A DNA stretch of 64,000 bases from an uncultured bacterium (GCA_938003875.1 CALKWO010000215.1:1-64000), one strand, 5' to 3'; positions 36,143 through 45,727 are shown, counted from the first letter of the stretch. Numbers and translations: made by a program. Notes: generated by a model from the letters alone, not told the origin.

Positions 36143-36409
36143 AGTAAATTAAATTAAAAAATAGAATTAACCACAGAGACACAGAGTACACAGAGAGCTT
36201 TTGCTTTTGAACCACGGATAAACACAGATGAACACAAATAATTTTTTGTAATAGTTTTCTCCAATTTTATCGTTTCTTTATCCAGCCGAATGAGACTATT
36301 TTAAATACTATATCCGTGTTTATTTGTGTCCATCTGTGGTTCTCTTCTCATTTTTCTCTATGTTCTCTGTGCCTCTGTGGTAAAATTTTAAAACTATAAT
36401 TTCCTATAC
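36143..36409 (-). repeat. Family B nested palindrome inserted in a family A element
   Basis: Reverse orientation relative to the 30.68 kb copy. It opens TTAACCACAGAGACACAGAG and closes TCTGTGCCTCTGTGGTAAAA. The inner arms and a 60-base core (CGTTTCTTTATCCAGCCGAA region) are shared with the 51.56 kb copy. The flanks TTTTTAAG and CCAGTTAAAGGG are contiguous sequence in other family A copies, so this copy appears to have landed in the A spacer. No clean target duplication could be read. Confidence 0.8.
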
Positions 36410-36411
36410 CA

Positions 36412-36505
36412 CCAGTTAAAGGGTATTTCCCAAAGACGCAGGGATTGCGCTGGCGTTTGGCTTTTGAGCAGACATGACTTTTTCGGCGCAACCCTGCGGC
36501 TACAT
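36412..36505 (+). repeat. Family A right half after the family B insertion
   Basis: CAGTTAAAGGGTATTTCC, AAAGACGCAGGGATTGCGCT, GACATGACTTTTTCGGCG and CAACCCTGCGGCTAC, i.e. the normal right half of a complete family A copy. It lies 91 bases beyond the PKS stop on the convergent side. Confidence 0.85.
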
Positions 36506-36595
36506 CGTTCTCTTTATCTAAGTCCTTTATAATTATCAGGATGCTTATCGATAACGATAAAGACTATGAAAAGACTTTTTACACAAGCCTCAATC

Positions 36596-39500
36596 TCAAA
36601 AAACTTTTGTCGCCCGACCGAATTCCTGGATTTTAGATGGTTCCAGGATATAGCTTTCGCAATGAAGGCTGGCACCCTGGAAGAAGGATTTTTTGAGCCA
36701 TTGATAGTGTGGATAGCTGTCTGTGTCTTCAATGGGTCTTGCCAATGGCGGAAGTTCGGGATATTGTGCAGACAGTAAGCTGGAGAGTATGCAGCCTGTA
36801 ATCTGGTAAGGATTGAAGCGAGATAGAGCTTCTATCTGGGACAGAACCTGGTCAGAATAGAGGGAGCGAATCTGGGCGATGGGATAGGGGGACTGCACGA
36901 AACCGCCTTCTGTGAAAAGAATGTCTCTTTTCTTTTCGAAGCGTTCTATGGCAAGATAGGGTGCAAAGCAATGGGGTGCAGAATCGTCCACTATGAGCGT
37001 TCCTGGCTGGAGCTTCTCTATGTCTATAAGATCAGGAACATTGGTTGCCCCGACAATGAGCGAAGCATTGTAGAACCTTTCGGGAACATCGCCCTGGGAG
37101 GTCAGGATTTCTATGGGTTTTGTATAGTGGAATTCTTGTTGCAATTGGATGCGAATGTTTTCCAAATGCTCCTGCTTGCTATAGACATCGCAGAGCGTGA
37201 TTTTTTGGGGATGTGGCAGGCATCGAAGCATCAGGCGCAGGGTAGTCGTACCAATAGAGCCAAGTCCTAAAAAGCCCAGATGTTCGCTGGCAATAGATCG
37301 TCTGCTTTCTTGCAGGATTTTTTCTATATTGAGAACAACCGCCGCAGTTGTTGTTGTGTGCCCATTGGAGACACAAGGCAAATCTGTGCTTTTGGCAATG
37401 GCATTCTGTACGGAAAGACCATATTGTGTGGCTGACGGAATCAGTCCTGTGAGAGAAACGGTCTTTGCTCCCAGGCCTTTTGCCAGAGCTATTGCCTCGA
37501 CAATCAGTCCCAAAAGATTTTCGGAGTCATAGAGCTGCGATGCCAGAACAGGAAGCACGATATTGGCGATTCTGCCTAAAGGACATACCATAATATGGCT
37601 CAAAGTCGGACGATTGCCACACCATTCTTCTATCACCTGCGTGCGATCCAGGCCTGTGTATTGAAGATCGTCCAGCAAATAAACGAGCGAGGCACTGTCT
37701 ACCTGGGGCAGCTTGTTCTGGAAGATAAGATCGCTCAGGCTGGCATCCAGGACTTCCAAATGTTCTCTGGCCTGGGATGAAGCTTCTTTCTTTTCGATGG
37801 ATGGAGAGACTATCTCTAAGGATGGCAGAGAAGGAATCGTCTGCACAAGCTCAGAAATAGTGGGTTTTAGGAACAGTGTCTTTACGGAAATTTCTTTCTT
37901 TATCAGGGACTGGATTCTGGAAACAAGCTGTACTGCCTGGAGCGAATGGCCTCCCAGAGCAAAAAAGTTGTCATGGATACCGATCTTCTCGATTTTCAGG
38001 ACTTCCTGCCAGATAGCTGCTATGCTTTGTTCCAATTCATTGCCTGGCTCTGCGTATGCGCCTGCCTGATTGGGTCTTGGATACAAGGCATCCTGCGCTG
38101 TCTTCTTAGGCAAGGCCCATGCCTGGCGTAGCCTGAGATCGAGATTGCGTGTGGAAACGACACGCTGAGAGAGTGCCTGGGCGGAGAAAATCGCAGGGAA
38201 AATTTCCATGCCTTCCTGGGGTAGGATGGCTAAGGTAGGTTCCTGCTGTGACTCGAATTCCCAGGCATCCCAGTTTATGCTGATCCAGCGCGTGCCATGC
38301 TTCTGATTTTGCTTTTGGACAAAGGTATCCAGGAATGCGTTGGCTGCGCTATATGCAGCAAAGCCTATTCCTCCCAGTATGCTTGAAAGAGAAGAGCAAA
38401 CAAGGCAGAAATCGCTTTTTTCTTCGGCAACAAGCTGTTCTAACACCCAAAGCCCTTCGATTTTAGGCAGGAATTGATTCTCGCAGTCTTTCTTTTGGAT
38501 TTGGGCAATGCTCTGGAAAGAATTCTTGCCTGTCATGCCCGCCGCATGGATGACTCCACAAATTTTCCCAAAGGATTTACGGGACTCGGTAAACACTCTT
38601 TTCATGTCTTCCTGGCAGGATACATCCGCCTGGAATACAAGCACAGATGCGCCTGTATTCTCTATGCTCTGCAAGGTGCGAATTTTCTGGCTGACAGGGT
38701 CTTTCTCATCATGGCTGTCTAGCCAGCTTTGCCATTGGGATTTTTCTGGAAAAGAGGATCTGCCTGTCAATACGAGATTCGCCTTTACAGCTTGAGCAAG
38801 GTATTGCGCCATCAGAAGCCCCAGGTTGCCTAAGCCTCCTGTGATGAGATATGTGCCTTTTTCGTGGAGAAGCGAAGGGGCAGAGGCAAGGGAATCTTTT
38901 TCCCAGATCTGTATCCAGCGATGCTTTCCTCTGTAGGCCATCGTGTTCTCCTGAGAGAAATTTCCCTGTATTATAGAACATGCCATCTCCTTGCTATAAG
39001 AATCTCCCTGCTCTATTTCGATGGTTTTACATTGGATACAAGGACACTCCTGCTGGATTACCTTGCTTATCCCCGAAACAAGAGCCTGGGATGCCAGAAG
39101 ATTCTCTTTGCCTGTGATTTCATGAACACCACAGGTAAGTATGCTGACTTTCACATCATGATCCTTGTTTTCCAAAGCTTGCACAAGGAAAAGCAGGCTA
39201 TAAAAGCCATGGTTCTCGATTGCTCTTCTGTCTTCGCCTTTTTCTTCGGATTGCCAGGCTAGACTCCATAGATGGAGGATGTTTTGGGGCAGATTGTTTT
39301 GTTTTTTCAAATCTTCCAGGAGTGAGCGATAGTCTTCTGGACAAAGCGGATTCAGCGTATAGACACGGCTTTCTTTCAAGGCGAAGTGGTCGCTTTTTTC
39401 CACAACGAAGACTTCCTGATTTTGTTCTTGCAATTGGCTTTGGATTTCTTGCGACAGCTTACTGCCATCGCTCAAGACTAGCCATGTTTCTTGGACAGAG

Positions 39501-42250
39501 CTTTCCCATAGAGCCTCCCTGTCTCTTTTCCAGGAAGGACGATAGAGCCAATCGGCGATTTCTGTTTTCTCGTATAGGAGATGATTGTGGCTTTCCTGGG
39601 ATATTTCTGGCTCTACCCAGAACCTTTGCCTCTCAAAAGGATATGTGGGTAGAGGCAGTCTTCTTCGGCTACCTTTAGCGTGGAATTTGTTCCAGTCAGG
39701 GCAAACACCTGCTGTCCAGAGCCTTCCCATCGCAGACAGGACGGTAGTCCAGTCCTCTATCTCCTCTTTGGGATGGCGCAGCGAGTGGATGAAGATTGCT
39801 TCTTTTCTGGCTTGCTGTTTCCCTAGAGTGGAAAGCGTTCTGCCTGGCCCGACTTCCAGGAAAATGGCATTCGTATCCTCCAGAAGAGTCTGGATGCCCT
39901 GGCTGAAGCGGACAGTAGAGCGGATATGCTTTGCCCAATATTCTGGGCTGGTGGCCTCTTCTTCTTTTATCCAGGTTCCTGTGACATTGGAAATATAAGG
40001 GATTTTAGGGGCATGCAGGGCAATTTTAGCGACTTCTTTTCGGAAGTCTTCGAGAATAGTGTCCATCATGGCAGAGTGGAAAGCATGGGATGTATGGAGT
40101 TTCTGGCAATCTATATTTTGCGCCTGGAGCAGAGATTCAAGCCAATGGATTTCGTGCGTTTCTCCAGACACAACGCATAGATGAGGCGCATTGATTGCAG
40201 CCAGGGAAAGACGATCTGCTGTCATAGAGCGAATCTCTTTTTCCGACAGGGGAACGATCAACATGGAGCCAGACGCTACGCTCTGGATTTTTTTCCCTCT
40301 TAGGCTAATGAGCCTCAAAGCATCTTCCAGGCTCAAAACCCCTGAAAGACAAGCGCAAACATATTCGCCTACGCTATGACCAAGCATAGCCTGGGGCTTT
40401 ATACCCCATCTCATCCACATCTTAGCCAGGCTATATTCTATGGTAAACAACGCTGCCTGGGTGAATTGGGTTTGCTCTAGTTCTTGGGAATTGGCCTTAT
40501 CCGAATAGAGAAGATCGCGTATATCCATTCCTAGCTCTGGCTTAAGAAGCTCTGAGCATATATCTACCTGCTTGCGGAAGGTGTCCTGGTTTTCATAAAG
40601 CTGCCTGCCCATAGAAACATACTGCGAACCCTGTCCTGGAAACAAAAATACGATGCTGTTTTGCCTTTGTTTCGCTATTCCTTCTGCAACCTTTGCTGGA
40701 TTGGATTTTTCGAGCATGGAAATAGCTTCAGGAATATCCTTGCAAGAGAAAGCCAGGCGATGATCGAATGCTCTTCTGCCTCTTTGCAAGGTATAAGCAA
40801 CATCGCTTATAGGAAGAGATGGATTTTTTTGCAAATGTGCTATGAGCCTTTGTTTCATGGTTTCCAGAGTATCTGCACTTCGGGCAGAAAGTACGAGAAG
40901 ATGGGCTGGCATGGATTGTGCCTCTTTTTCCTGCGCACAAGGGCTTTGTTCCAAAACGATATGAGCATTGGTGCCTCCCATACCAAAGGAGCTTACACCT
41001 GCACGAAAAGGCTCTTGCTGTATTTCCATCATCTTTTGGTTTACGAAAAAGGGACTGTCTTCTAAAAGCAAATCAGGATGAGGGGATTCAAAATAGGGAT
41101 TGGGAGGAATCTTTTTCTCCTGAAGCACGAATGCTGTTTTGATCAGGCTGGCAACGCCTGCTGCTGCATCGGTATGTCCTATATTGCTCTTAACAGAACC
41201 AATGGCACAGAAATTTTTCTTTTGTGTATGGGATCGGAAAGCCTGGGTTAAGGCTTTGATTTCTATGGGGTCGCCCATAGGCGTACCCGTTCCATGAGCT
41301 TCTATATAAGAAATGCTTTCAGGGGAAAAATCTGCCATCGCCTGAGCCAGGGCTATGACTTCGGCCTGGGCAGCAACAGAAGGTGCTGTGAATCCGATTT
41401 TGGCTGAGCCATCGTTGTTCATGGCAAACCCTTTAATCACGGCATAGATATGATCCTGATCTTCGATGGCATCCTGGAGTCTTTTCAAAACAACGATGCC
41501 CACGCCATTCCCGCTTGCTGTTCCTTGAGCCTTATGGTCAAAAGCACGACAATGCCCATCAGGAGAAAGAATCCCTCCTGGCTGGTACATATAGCCCATT
41601 CTTTGCGTTACCCTGACAGAAACACCCCCTGCAAGGCACATATCGCACTGATAGCTCCACAGGCTCTGGCAGGCAAGGCTCGTTGCTACAAGCGATGTAG
41701 AACAAGCAGTCTGCACATCCAGGCTAGGCCCCCGAAGGTTCAGCTTATAGGAAACCCTGGTCGTGAGGAAATCCTTTTCACTGCCTGTGATATGCTCCAG
41801 GTTGCTCAGGGATTCTATTCTATCTTTCATAGAAAAAGCAGAAGAGAGATTCAGCAGATAATACGTATTCCAACCCGTACCAGCATAGACTCCGATAGAT
41901 CCAGGAAAACTCTGTGGATCGTATCCTGCATTTTCCAGAGCTTCCCAGGCACATTCCAGAAAGAGCCTGTGTTGCGGATCCATCATCTCCGCTTCTCTGG
42001 GATTATACCCAAAAAACTCCGCATCGAAATATTCGCTATCTCTGAGGACAAAACCCTTGTTTACATAGTTCGGAAGCTTTGTAAAAGCACTAGGAATGCC
42101 TTGTTCTTTGAGTTCCTGCTCACTAAAAATAGAAAGGGATTCCCGCCCAGACAAAAGATTTTCCCAAAACTCTTCTATGTTAGATGCACCTGGAAAACGA
42201 CAGCTCATACCTACGATAGCAATGCCTTCTAAAGATATATTCTCGCTCAT
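36596..42250 (-). CDS. Type I polyketide synthase module (KS-AT-KR-ACP) fused to an acyl-ACP-reductase-like domain
   Basis: A 1884-aa single-module synthase. Ketosynthase about 5-440: C183 in TACSTS, H319 in EAHGTGTPMGD, H359 in SNIGHTDAAAG. Acyltransferase about 530-830: PGQGSQYVSMG, S626 in GHSVGE, HAFH at 722-725 as in malonyl-loading enzymes. Ketoreductase: structural half about 900-1110, then TGGLGNLG at 1137-1144, catalytic S1286/S1287, Y1300 in AAYSAAN, N1304. Carrier domain S1436 in LGGHS. There is no dehydratase, enoylreductase or thioesterase. The last about 380 residues carry TVSLTGLIPSATQYG, NGHTTTTAAVV and the Rossmann loop GFLGLGSIGTTT (1659-1670), in the order seen in cyanobacterial-type acyl-ACP reductase (AAR). 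The catalytic Cys of AAR is not seen at its expected place (GGFVQSP). A reduced hydroxyacyl product, possibly released reductively, is inferred. It lies 89 bases after the kinase gene. Confidence 0.85.
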   Translation of the reverse strand: MSENISLEGIAIVGMSCRFPGASNIEEFWENLLSGRESLSIFSEQELKEQGIPSAFTKLPNYVNKGFVLRDSEYFDAEFFGYNPREAEMMDPQHRLFLECAWEALENAGYDPQSFPGSIGVYAGTGWNTYYLLNLSSAFSMKDRIESLSNLEHITGSEKDFLTTRVSYKLNLRGPSLDVQTACSTSLVATSLACQSLWSYQCDMCLAGGVSVRVTQRMGYMYQPGGILSPDGHCRAFDHKAQGTASGNGVGIVVLKRLQDAIEDQDHIYAVIKGFAMNNDGSAKIGFTAPSVAAQAEVIALAQAMADFSPESISYIEAHGTGTPMGDPIEIKALTQAFRSHTQKKNFCAIGSVKSNIGHTDAAAGVASLIKTAFVLQEKKIPPNPYFESPHPDLLLEDSPFFVNQKMMEIQQEPFRAGVSSFGMGGTNAHIVLEQSPCAQEKEAQSMPAHLLVLSARSADTLETMKQRLIAHLQKNPSLPISDVAYTLQRGRRAFDHRLAFSCKDIPEAISMLEKSNPAKVAEGIAKQRQNSIVFLFPGQGSQYVSMGRQLYENQDTFRKQVDICSELLKPELGMDIRDLLYSDKANSQELEQTQFTQAALFTIEYSLAKMWMRWGIKPQAMLGHSVGEYVCACLSGVLSLEDALRLISLRGKKIQSVASGSMLIVPLSEKEIRSMTADRLSLAAINAPHLCVVSGETHEIHWLESLLQAQNIDCQKLHTSHAFHSAMMDTILEDFRKEVAKIALHAPKIPYISNVTGTWIKEEEATSPEYWAKHIRSTVRFSQGIQTLLEDTNAIFLEVGPGRTLSTLGKQQARKEAIFIHSLRHPKEEIEDWTTVLSAMGRLWTAGVCPDWNKFHAKGSRRRLPLPTYPFERQRFWVEPEISQESHNHLLYEKTEIADWLYRPSWKRDREALWESSVQETWLVLSDGSKLSQEIQSQLQEQNQEVFVVEKSDHFALKESRVYTLNPLCPEDYRSLLEDLKKQNNLPQNILHLWSLAWQSEEKGEDRRAIENHGFYSLLFLVQALENKDHDVKVSILTCGVHEITGKENLLASQALVSGISKVIQQECPCIQCKTIEIEQGDSYSKEMACSIIQGNFSQENTMAYRGKHRWIQIWEKDSLASAPSLLHEKGTYLITGGLGNLGLLMAQYLAQAVKANLVLTGRSSFPEKSQWQSWLDSHDEKDPVSQKIRTLQSIENTGASVLVFQADVSCQEDMKRVFTESRKSFGKICGVIHAAGMTGKNSFQSIAQIQKKDCENQFLPKIEGLWVLEQLVAEEKSDFCLVCSSLSSILGGIGFAAYSAANAFLDTFVQKQNQKHGTRWISINWDAWEFESQQEPTLAILPQEGMEIFPAIFSAQALSQRVVSTRNLDLRLRQAWALPKKTAQDALYPRPNQAGAYAEPGNELEQSIAAIWQEVLKIEKIGIHDNFFALGGHSLQAVQLVSRIQSLIKKEISVKTLFLKPTISELVQTIPSLPSLEIVSPSIEKKEASSQAREHLEVLDASLSDLIFQNKLPQVDSASLVYLLDDLQYTGLDRTQVIEEWCGNRPTLSHIMVCPLGRIANIVLPVLASQLYDSENLLGLIVEAIALAKGLGAKTVSLTGLIPSATQYGLSVQNAIAKSTDLPCVSNGHTTTTAAVVLNIEKILQESRRSIASEHLGFLGLGSIGTTTLRLMLRCLPHPQKITLCDVYSKQEHLENIRIQLQQEFHYTKPIEILTSQGDVPERFYNASLIVGATNVPDLIDIEKLQPGTLIVDDSAPHCFAPYLAIERFEKKRDILFTEGGFVQSPYPIAQIRSLYSDQVLSQIEALSRFNPYQITGCILSSLLSAQYPELPPLARPIEDTDSYPHYQWLKKSFFQGASLHCESYILEPSKIQEFGRATKVF

Positions 42251-42339
42251 ATATTTTCTCTCTTATATCCAGCAAAAATCTGCAAAAGTATAGTTAGTTA
42301 ATATACTAAATGGATTGAAAGATTTTGCCAGTTGTCGCT

Positions 42340-43950
42340 CTATTTTTTTACTTCATGTTCTTGTGTATTATATTTCCCAATCCTTTTCAGCCAGTCTTTC
42401 CTCTCTTCTCTTGCTAAAAAAACCTGATATTCTTCAGACAATTCTTCATGGCATACTTCCCAGGCTTTTATGAATTGTTTTTGCTCTAAATACCTTTCTA
42501 TTTGTTGAAGTTTTATATCTTCATGAAAAAAAGTACTCAGAATTTTAGATAGAAAACGGTTGTTGATTTCCTGAGAAATAAGGTTTATAAGCTGCTGTGC
42601 GTTCTTTTCCTTCTCTTCTTTCAAGGCAGAAAAAAATGCCTTTTTCAGGATTTCCAATTTCTTTTCTTTTGTGTAATTTTGAGCTTTTGCGAGAAGAAAG
42701 CTTGCTCTTAGATATTCCTCTTTATTTAGGGCTTCTTCAATCTGCGTTTGCTGTACTACAGGCATGGAAATTTTTTTTTTGATATAAATGGGTAGAGGGA
42801 TCAAAAAAAGAAATGCCAGTACCACTAGCATGGCACTACGAATCTCTTTGTCTAACCTTCCCCAATAGCTTTGAGCTATCCATTTCAAGGACGTTAGAGA
42901 AAGAATGTTTTTTTGGCATAGCTCAATGGCATCTATGAATTCCTGCGCAGAGGAAAAGCGATGCTTTGCTTCTTTCGACATAGATTTCAAAATAATGGCA
43001 TCTAATAAAAAAGATATAGATTGAGGATGAGGAGTTTTAGCGAAGATCTCTCGCATTGGTCGCGGATTTTTTTTGATGATAGAGCGCAATACTTTTTCTC
43101 TGCTGCCGACAAAAGGTGGAAATCCTGTCAGAAGATGATAAAGCAAAGCCCCAACTCCATAAATATCTGTAGCAGGAGAAAGGGGCGTTTTCATAATTTG
43201 CTCAGGTGCCATATAGTACGTTGTTCCAATAATAAAACCTGTTCTGGTAAGCGATTGCAAATCCAGACCACCTTGAGTGGAAAATACTTTGGCAATCCCA
43301 AAATCCAGTATCCTTACCCTAAGCCCCTTTTCTTTTTCTTCCACCATAATATTCCCTGGCTTTATATCTCGATGTACTACGCCTTTTTCGTGTGCTAATT
43401 TGAGGGCAGACAATATCTGTCTGGTAATTTCCAGGCTTTCTTGTACAGAAAGATGATGTCTTGTTGCCAGGATGGTTTTAAGGCTTTTCCCAGGGCATAG
43501 ATCCATTACCATGAAATAGCCACCTTTTCTGCTGCGATGAAGATTCCTGACCATCACGATTCCTGGATGGACAAGCTCTGATGCAATATGGGCTTCATGG
43601 ATAAAGCGTCTTTCTTGTTGTTCCGAGATAGGGTATAGAGGTTTTAAAATTTTGATAGCAACAGGAAGGTTTAGCAAAAGATCCGTTCCCCGATAGACTC
43701 TGCCCATAGCACCATCTGCAAGATAGGATGAAATTTTATACCTTTTTGCCAGAATTTTTCCGATGATTCCATCTTTTGATGCAGAGAGCAGGGTTTGAGT
43801 TTTGATGTCAGACTTCAGAACAGGGATTTTAATATACTTTCCGCAATGAGAACATCGGATTTCTCGCCTGGATTCATTTTCTGCGATTTGAATACGCAAG
43901 CCACAGGGGCATCCTAGAATGAACATTCTTTGTGCCACGTTATTTGCCAA
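42340..43950 (-). CDS. Membrane Ser/Thr protein kinase with N-terminal zinc ribbon
   Basis: 536 aa. A zinc ribbon at 14-36 (CPCG ... RCSHCG) precedes a complete Hanks-type kinase: glycine loop LADGAMGRVYRG, K100 in VAIKIL, catalytic HRDIKPGN at 193-200, DFG at 216-218, and GTTYYMAPEQ. A membrane helix at about 372-390 (AMLVVLAFLFLIPLPIYI) leads to an external helical Lys/Glu-rich domain. The kinase half is cytoplasmic and the C-terminal half may sense from outside. Its start overlaps the preceding gene by 11 bases, and the PKS follows 89 bases on. A five-FHA protein elsewhere in the window is a possible reader of such kinases. Confidence 0.93.
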   Translation of the reverse strand: MANNVAQRMFILGCPCGLRIQIAENESRREIRCSHCGKYIKIPVLKSDIKTQTLLSASKDGIIGKILAKRYKISSYLADGAMGRVYRGTDLLLNLPVAIKILKPLYPISEQQERRFIHEAHIASELVHPGIVMVRNLHRSRKGGYFMVMDLCPGKSLKTILATRHHLSVQESLEITRQILSALKLAHEKGVVHRDIKPGNIMVEEKEKGLRVRILDFGIAKVFSTQGGLDLQSLTRTGFIIGTTYYMAPEQIMKTPLSPATDIYGVGALLYHLLTGFPPFVGSREKVLRSIIKKNPRPMREIFAKTPHPQSISFLLDAIILKSMSKEAKHRFSSAQEFIDAIELCQKNILSLTSLKWIAQSYWGRLDKEIRSAMLVVLAFLFLIPLPIYIKKKISMPVVQQTQIEEALNKEEYLRASFLLAKAQNYTKEKKLEILKKAFFSALKEEKEKNAQQLINLISQEINNRFLSKILSTFFHEDIKLQQIERYLEQKQFIKAWEVCHEELSEEYQVFLAREERKDWLKRIGKYNTQEHEVKK

Positions 43951-44839
43951 TCGTGATATATAGATAAAGAAGAATTAGAAATGCCATAAACAACAAATAA
44001 GGCATAACGGAAAATCTTGTGTACCTTTTTTGTAAGACATAGAAGAGTTCAGGTTCTGGTATAGAATGTACCAGAGTAGACATTTCCCACTGTAGACTTA
44101 TGGCTGGCGTTGCCTTGGAATCAAAAGAATGTATGCTTCTGTTCTCTTTACAATACGGGGAAAAACGAAAACATAGCCCTTTGGGAAGTTCGTCATTCAA
44201 GGAAAAAGAATCTATCTGGCAAGCCATTCTCTTCTCTTTATCCATAGCATAGACAATCGCTCTGGCAAGCCTGGAAGCATCGTTATCTACTGCAATTTCG
44301 CGAGGAGAAAAAGGGCAATCTTCTTCTTGCAAGGAAAAAAGCAATTTTTTTTCTTTAAGCCCAAGAGAAGAAAGAATCTTAAAGAAATGCTTCGTCTCTT
44401 TATGCCAAAGGCGATGTTGCTCTTTCTGTAATGTTTCTAAAGAAATTTCTGGGATATAACTCACATCGTTGCGTTTTTTGGGAATATACAAGGATAAGGA
44501 TGGAAGCATCCAGGATAGAATAAGGGGATTGCCTTTCGTCAGTCTCCAGGCTTCAGCATCGAAAAGAATATTTCTCATTATCCTGGATTCTCTTCCTACC
44601 TGGTCCTTCCATCCATTAAAGATTTCCAGTAAGACACAGATGCCGTTTTTTAAAGAATATATACAAAAACTATAATCATAATTCGGCAGCACATGCCTTT
44701 GACGATCATAGTTTTCACAATAGGATAGAGTATCGTCTATAAAACTGCTATCCAGGCTCTCTGTTTTGGCAAGAATAGAATACCCTGCTGACCAGGGTGT
44801 TGAACCGTAAATCCATTGTGCAATAGTTTTTATTTTCAT
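43940..44839 (-). CDS. Tail-anchored protein with a GAP1-N-like N-terminal domain
   Basis: 299 aa. The opening AQWIYGSTPWSAGYSILAKT and the later KDQVGRESRIMRNILFDAEA resemble the N-terminal domain of bacterial GTPase-associated protein 1 (GAP1-N, typically Y-G ... G-Y/H-x-L-L-A and D-x-x-G-R ... H-x-L). That domain is known from predicted signalling and conflict systems. The match is from memory of motifs and is tentative. The middle is featureless to me. The last about 20 residues form a membrane helix (MPYLLFMAFLILLYLYITIG), so the protein would be held in the membrane with its N-terminus in the cytoplasm. Its 3' end overlaps the kinase start by 11 bases, a strong sign of joint translation. 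Confidence 0.6.
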   Translation of the reverse strand: MKIKTIAQWIYGSTPWSAGYSILAKTESLDSSFIDDTLSYCENYDRQRHVLPNYDYSFCIYSLKNGICVLLEIFNGWKDQVGRESRIMRNILFDAEAWRLTKGNPLILSWMLPSLSLYIPKKRNDVSYIPEISLETLQKEQHRLWHKETKHFFKILSSLGLKEKKLLFSLQEEDCPFSPREIAVDNDASRLARAIVYAMDKEKRMACQIDSFSLNDELPKGLCFRFSPYCKENRSIHSFDSKATPAISLQWEMSTLVHSIPEPELFYVLQKRYTRFSVMPYLLFMAFLILLYLYITIGK

Positions 44840-44887
44840 AAATCAGCTTTGTTGTCGGATATAATCCATCGCCAATAGCATGGATCA

Positions 44888-45727
44888 TCAATATGCCACG
44901 CTAAACTTTGTTTCTGCGACTTTATGGCTTCCAAAATAAATATCCAGGCGATAGTTGCCTACTTCCCATTTACCAGGAGTGTCCCATCCCCAGCCACACC
45001 AAAAATCTGCATTTTTCCATGTATAGGGGACATCCACGTTAATAGAGGCTTTCCCTACAAAAGAGCCATCTTCCTTGTAGTAATAGCCAACAATCATGGG
45101 CTTTTGGTCGCAGACGTTATAAAGGAGGTTTTTGGCTCCCACGATAAAAGAGACATACTTGGTAGTGCTTCTATAGAATCTTGTGGTGTACAAAGTATCT
45201 TCATCTGGTTTTGTATTATATCCACCTTCAAAGAGCTTTACAAACTCAAATTCTAAATCCTTGAATTTTTCTTGCTTTACTACAGCTTCATTATTCTGTA
45301 TGCTAAAAAAACTTTCAGCGAATTTTTGCTGGTCTACCCATAACTCTACTCTATAGTTGCCTACAGGCCAGTTCCCCGCAGCATCCCATCCCCATCCATG
45401 AGAAATATAAGAATAAGACCAATCTTTTTTTATAGCAAAATCAGAAGAAACCTGTCCTCGCAAACTATTGTCACTATTAAAGTATTTCCATAAAACAATA
45501 TGCTTTTGGTCCTGGATATTATAGAGATGGTTTTTGACTTCTAGCTCACACCATATATAGCGAGCTGCACTTTTATAGAATTGGATACTATATTGCCTTT
45601 GATCTCTTGCTGGAGAATTTGTGCCAGCATTGAAAAATCGTACCTGAGACAAGGAAATTCCTTGCACAGCGAAAATATAAGAGGAAAATAGCAAGAAAAC
45701 GGATAAAAAGACTAGATATTTTTTCAT
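44888..45727 (-). CDS. Secreted protein with two copies of an unknown domain
   Basis: 279 aa from the ATG at 45727, which follows AAAAAGGAGAAAATC; an in-frame ATG at 45784 lies in a repeat. Signal peptide KYLVFLSVFLLFSSYIFA. Two domains of about 120 aa follow. Each has an S-x-x-F-Y-K/R-S entry, a central L-Y-N-x-x-D-Q-K motif, and a closing G-W-G-W-D-x-x-G-x-W-x-V-G-N-Y-R followed by a short strand and K-x-A-E-(S/T)-x-F-S. No enzyme motif is visible; the pattern of paired beta strands suggests an extracellular binding module. First gene of the unit leading through the GAP1-N-like and kinase genes to the PKS. Confidence 0.75.
   Translation of the reverse strand: MKKYLVFLSVFLLFSSYIFAVQGISLSQVRFFNAGTNSPARDQRQYSIQFYKSAARYIWCELEVKNHLYNIQDQKHIVLWKYFNSDNSLRGQVSSDFAIKKDWSYSYISHGWGWDAAGNWPVGNYRVELWVDQQKFAESFFSIQNNEAVVKQEKFKDLEFEFVKLFEGGYNTKPDEDTLYTTRFYRSTTKYVSFIVGAKNLLYNVCDQKPMIVGYYYKEDGSFVGKASINVDVPYTWKNADFWCGWGWDTPGKWEVGNYRLDIYFGSHKVAETKFSVAY

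Noticed and set aside
41450..42232. 260-codon frame opposite the start of the PKS
   Set aside because: Antisense to the conserved ketosynthase domain; no family features.
36596..42250. PKS gene as recently acquired foreign DNA by base composition
   Set aside because: Sample lines (42-50 % G+C) are higher than the kinase gene but equal to the FtsX permease gene, so composition does not single it out.
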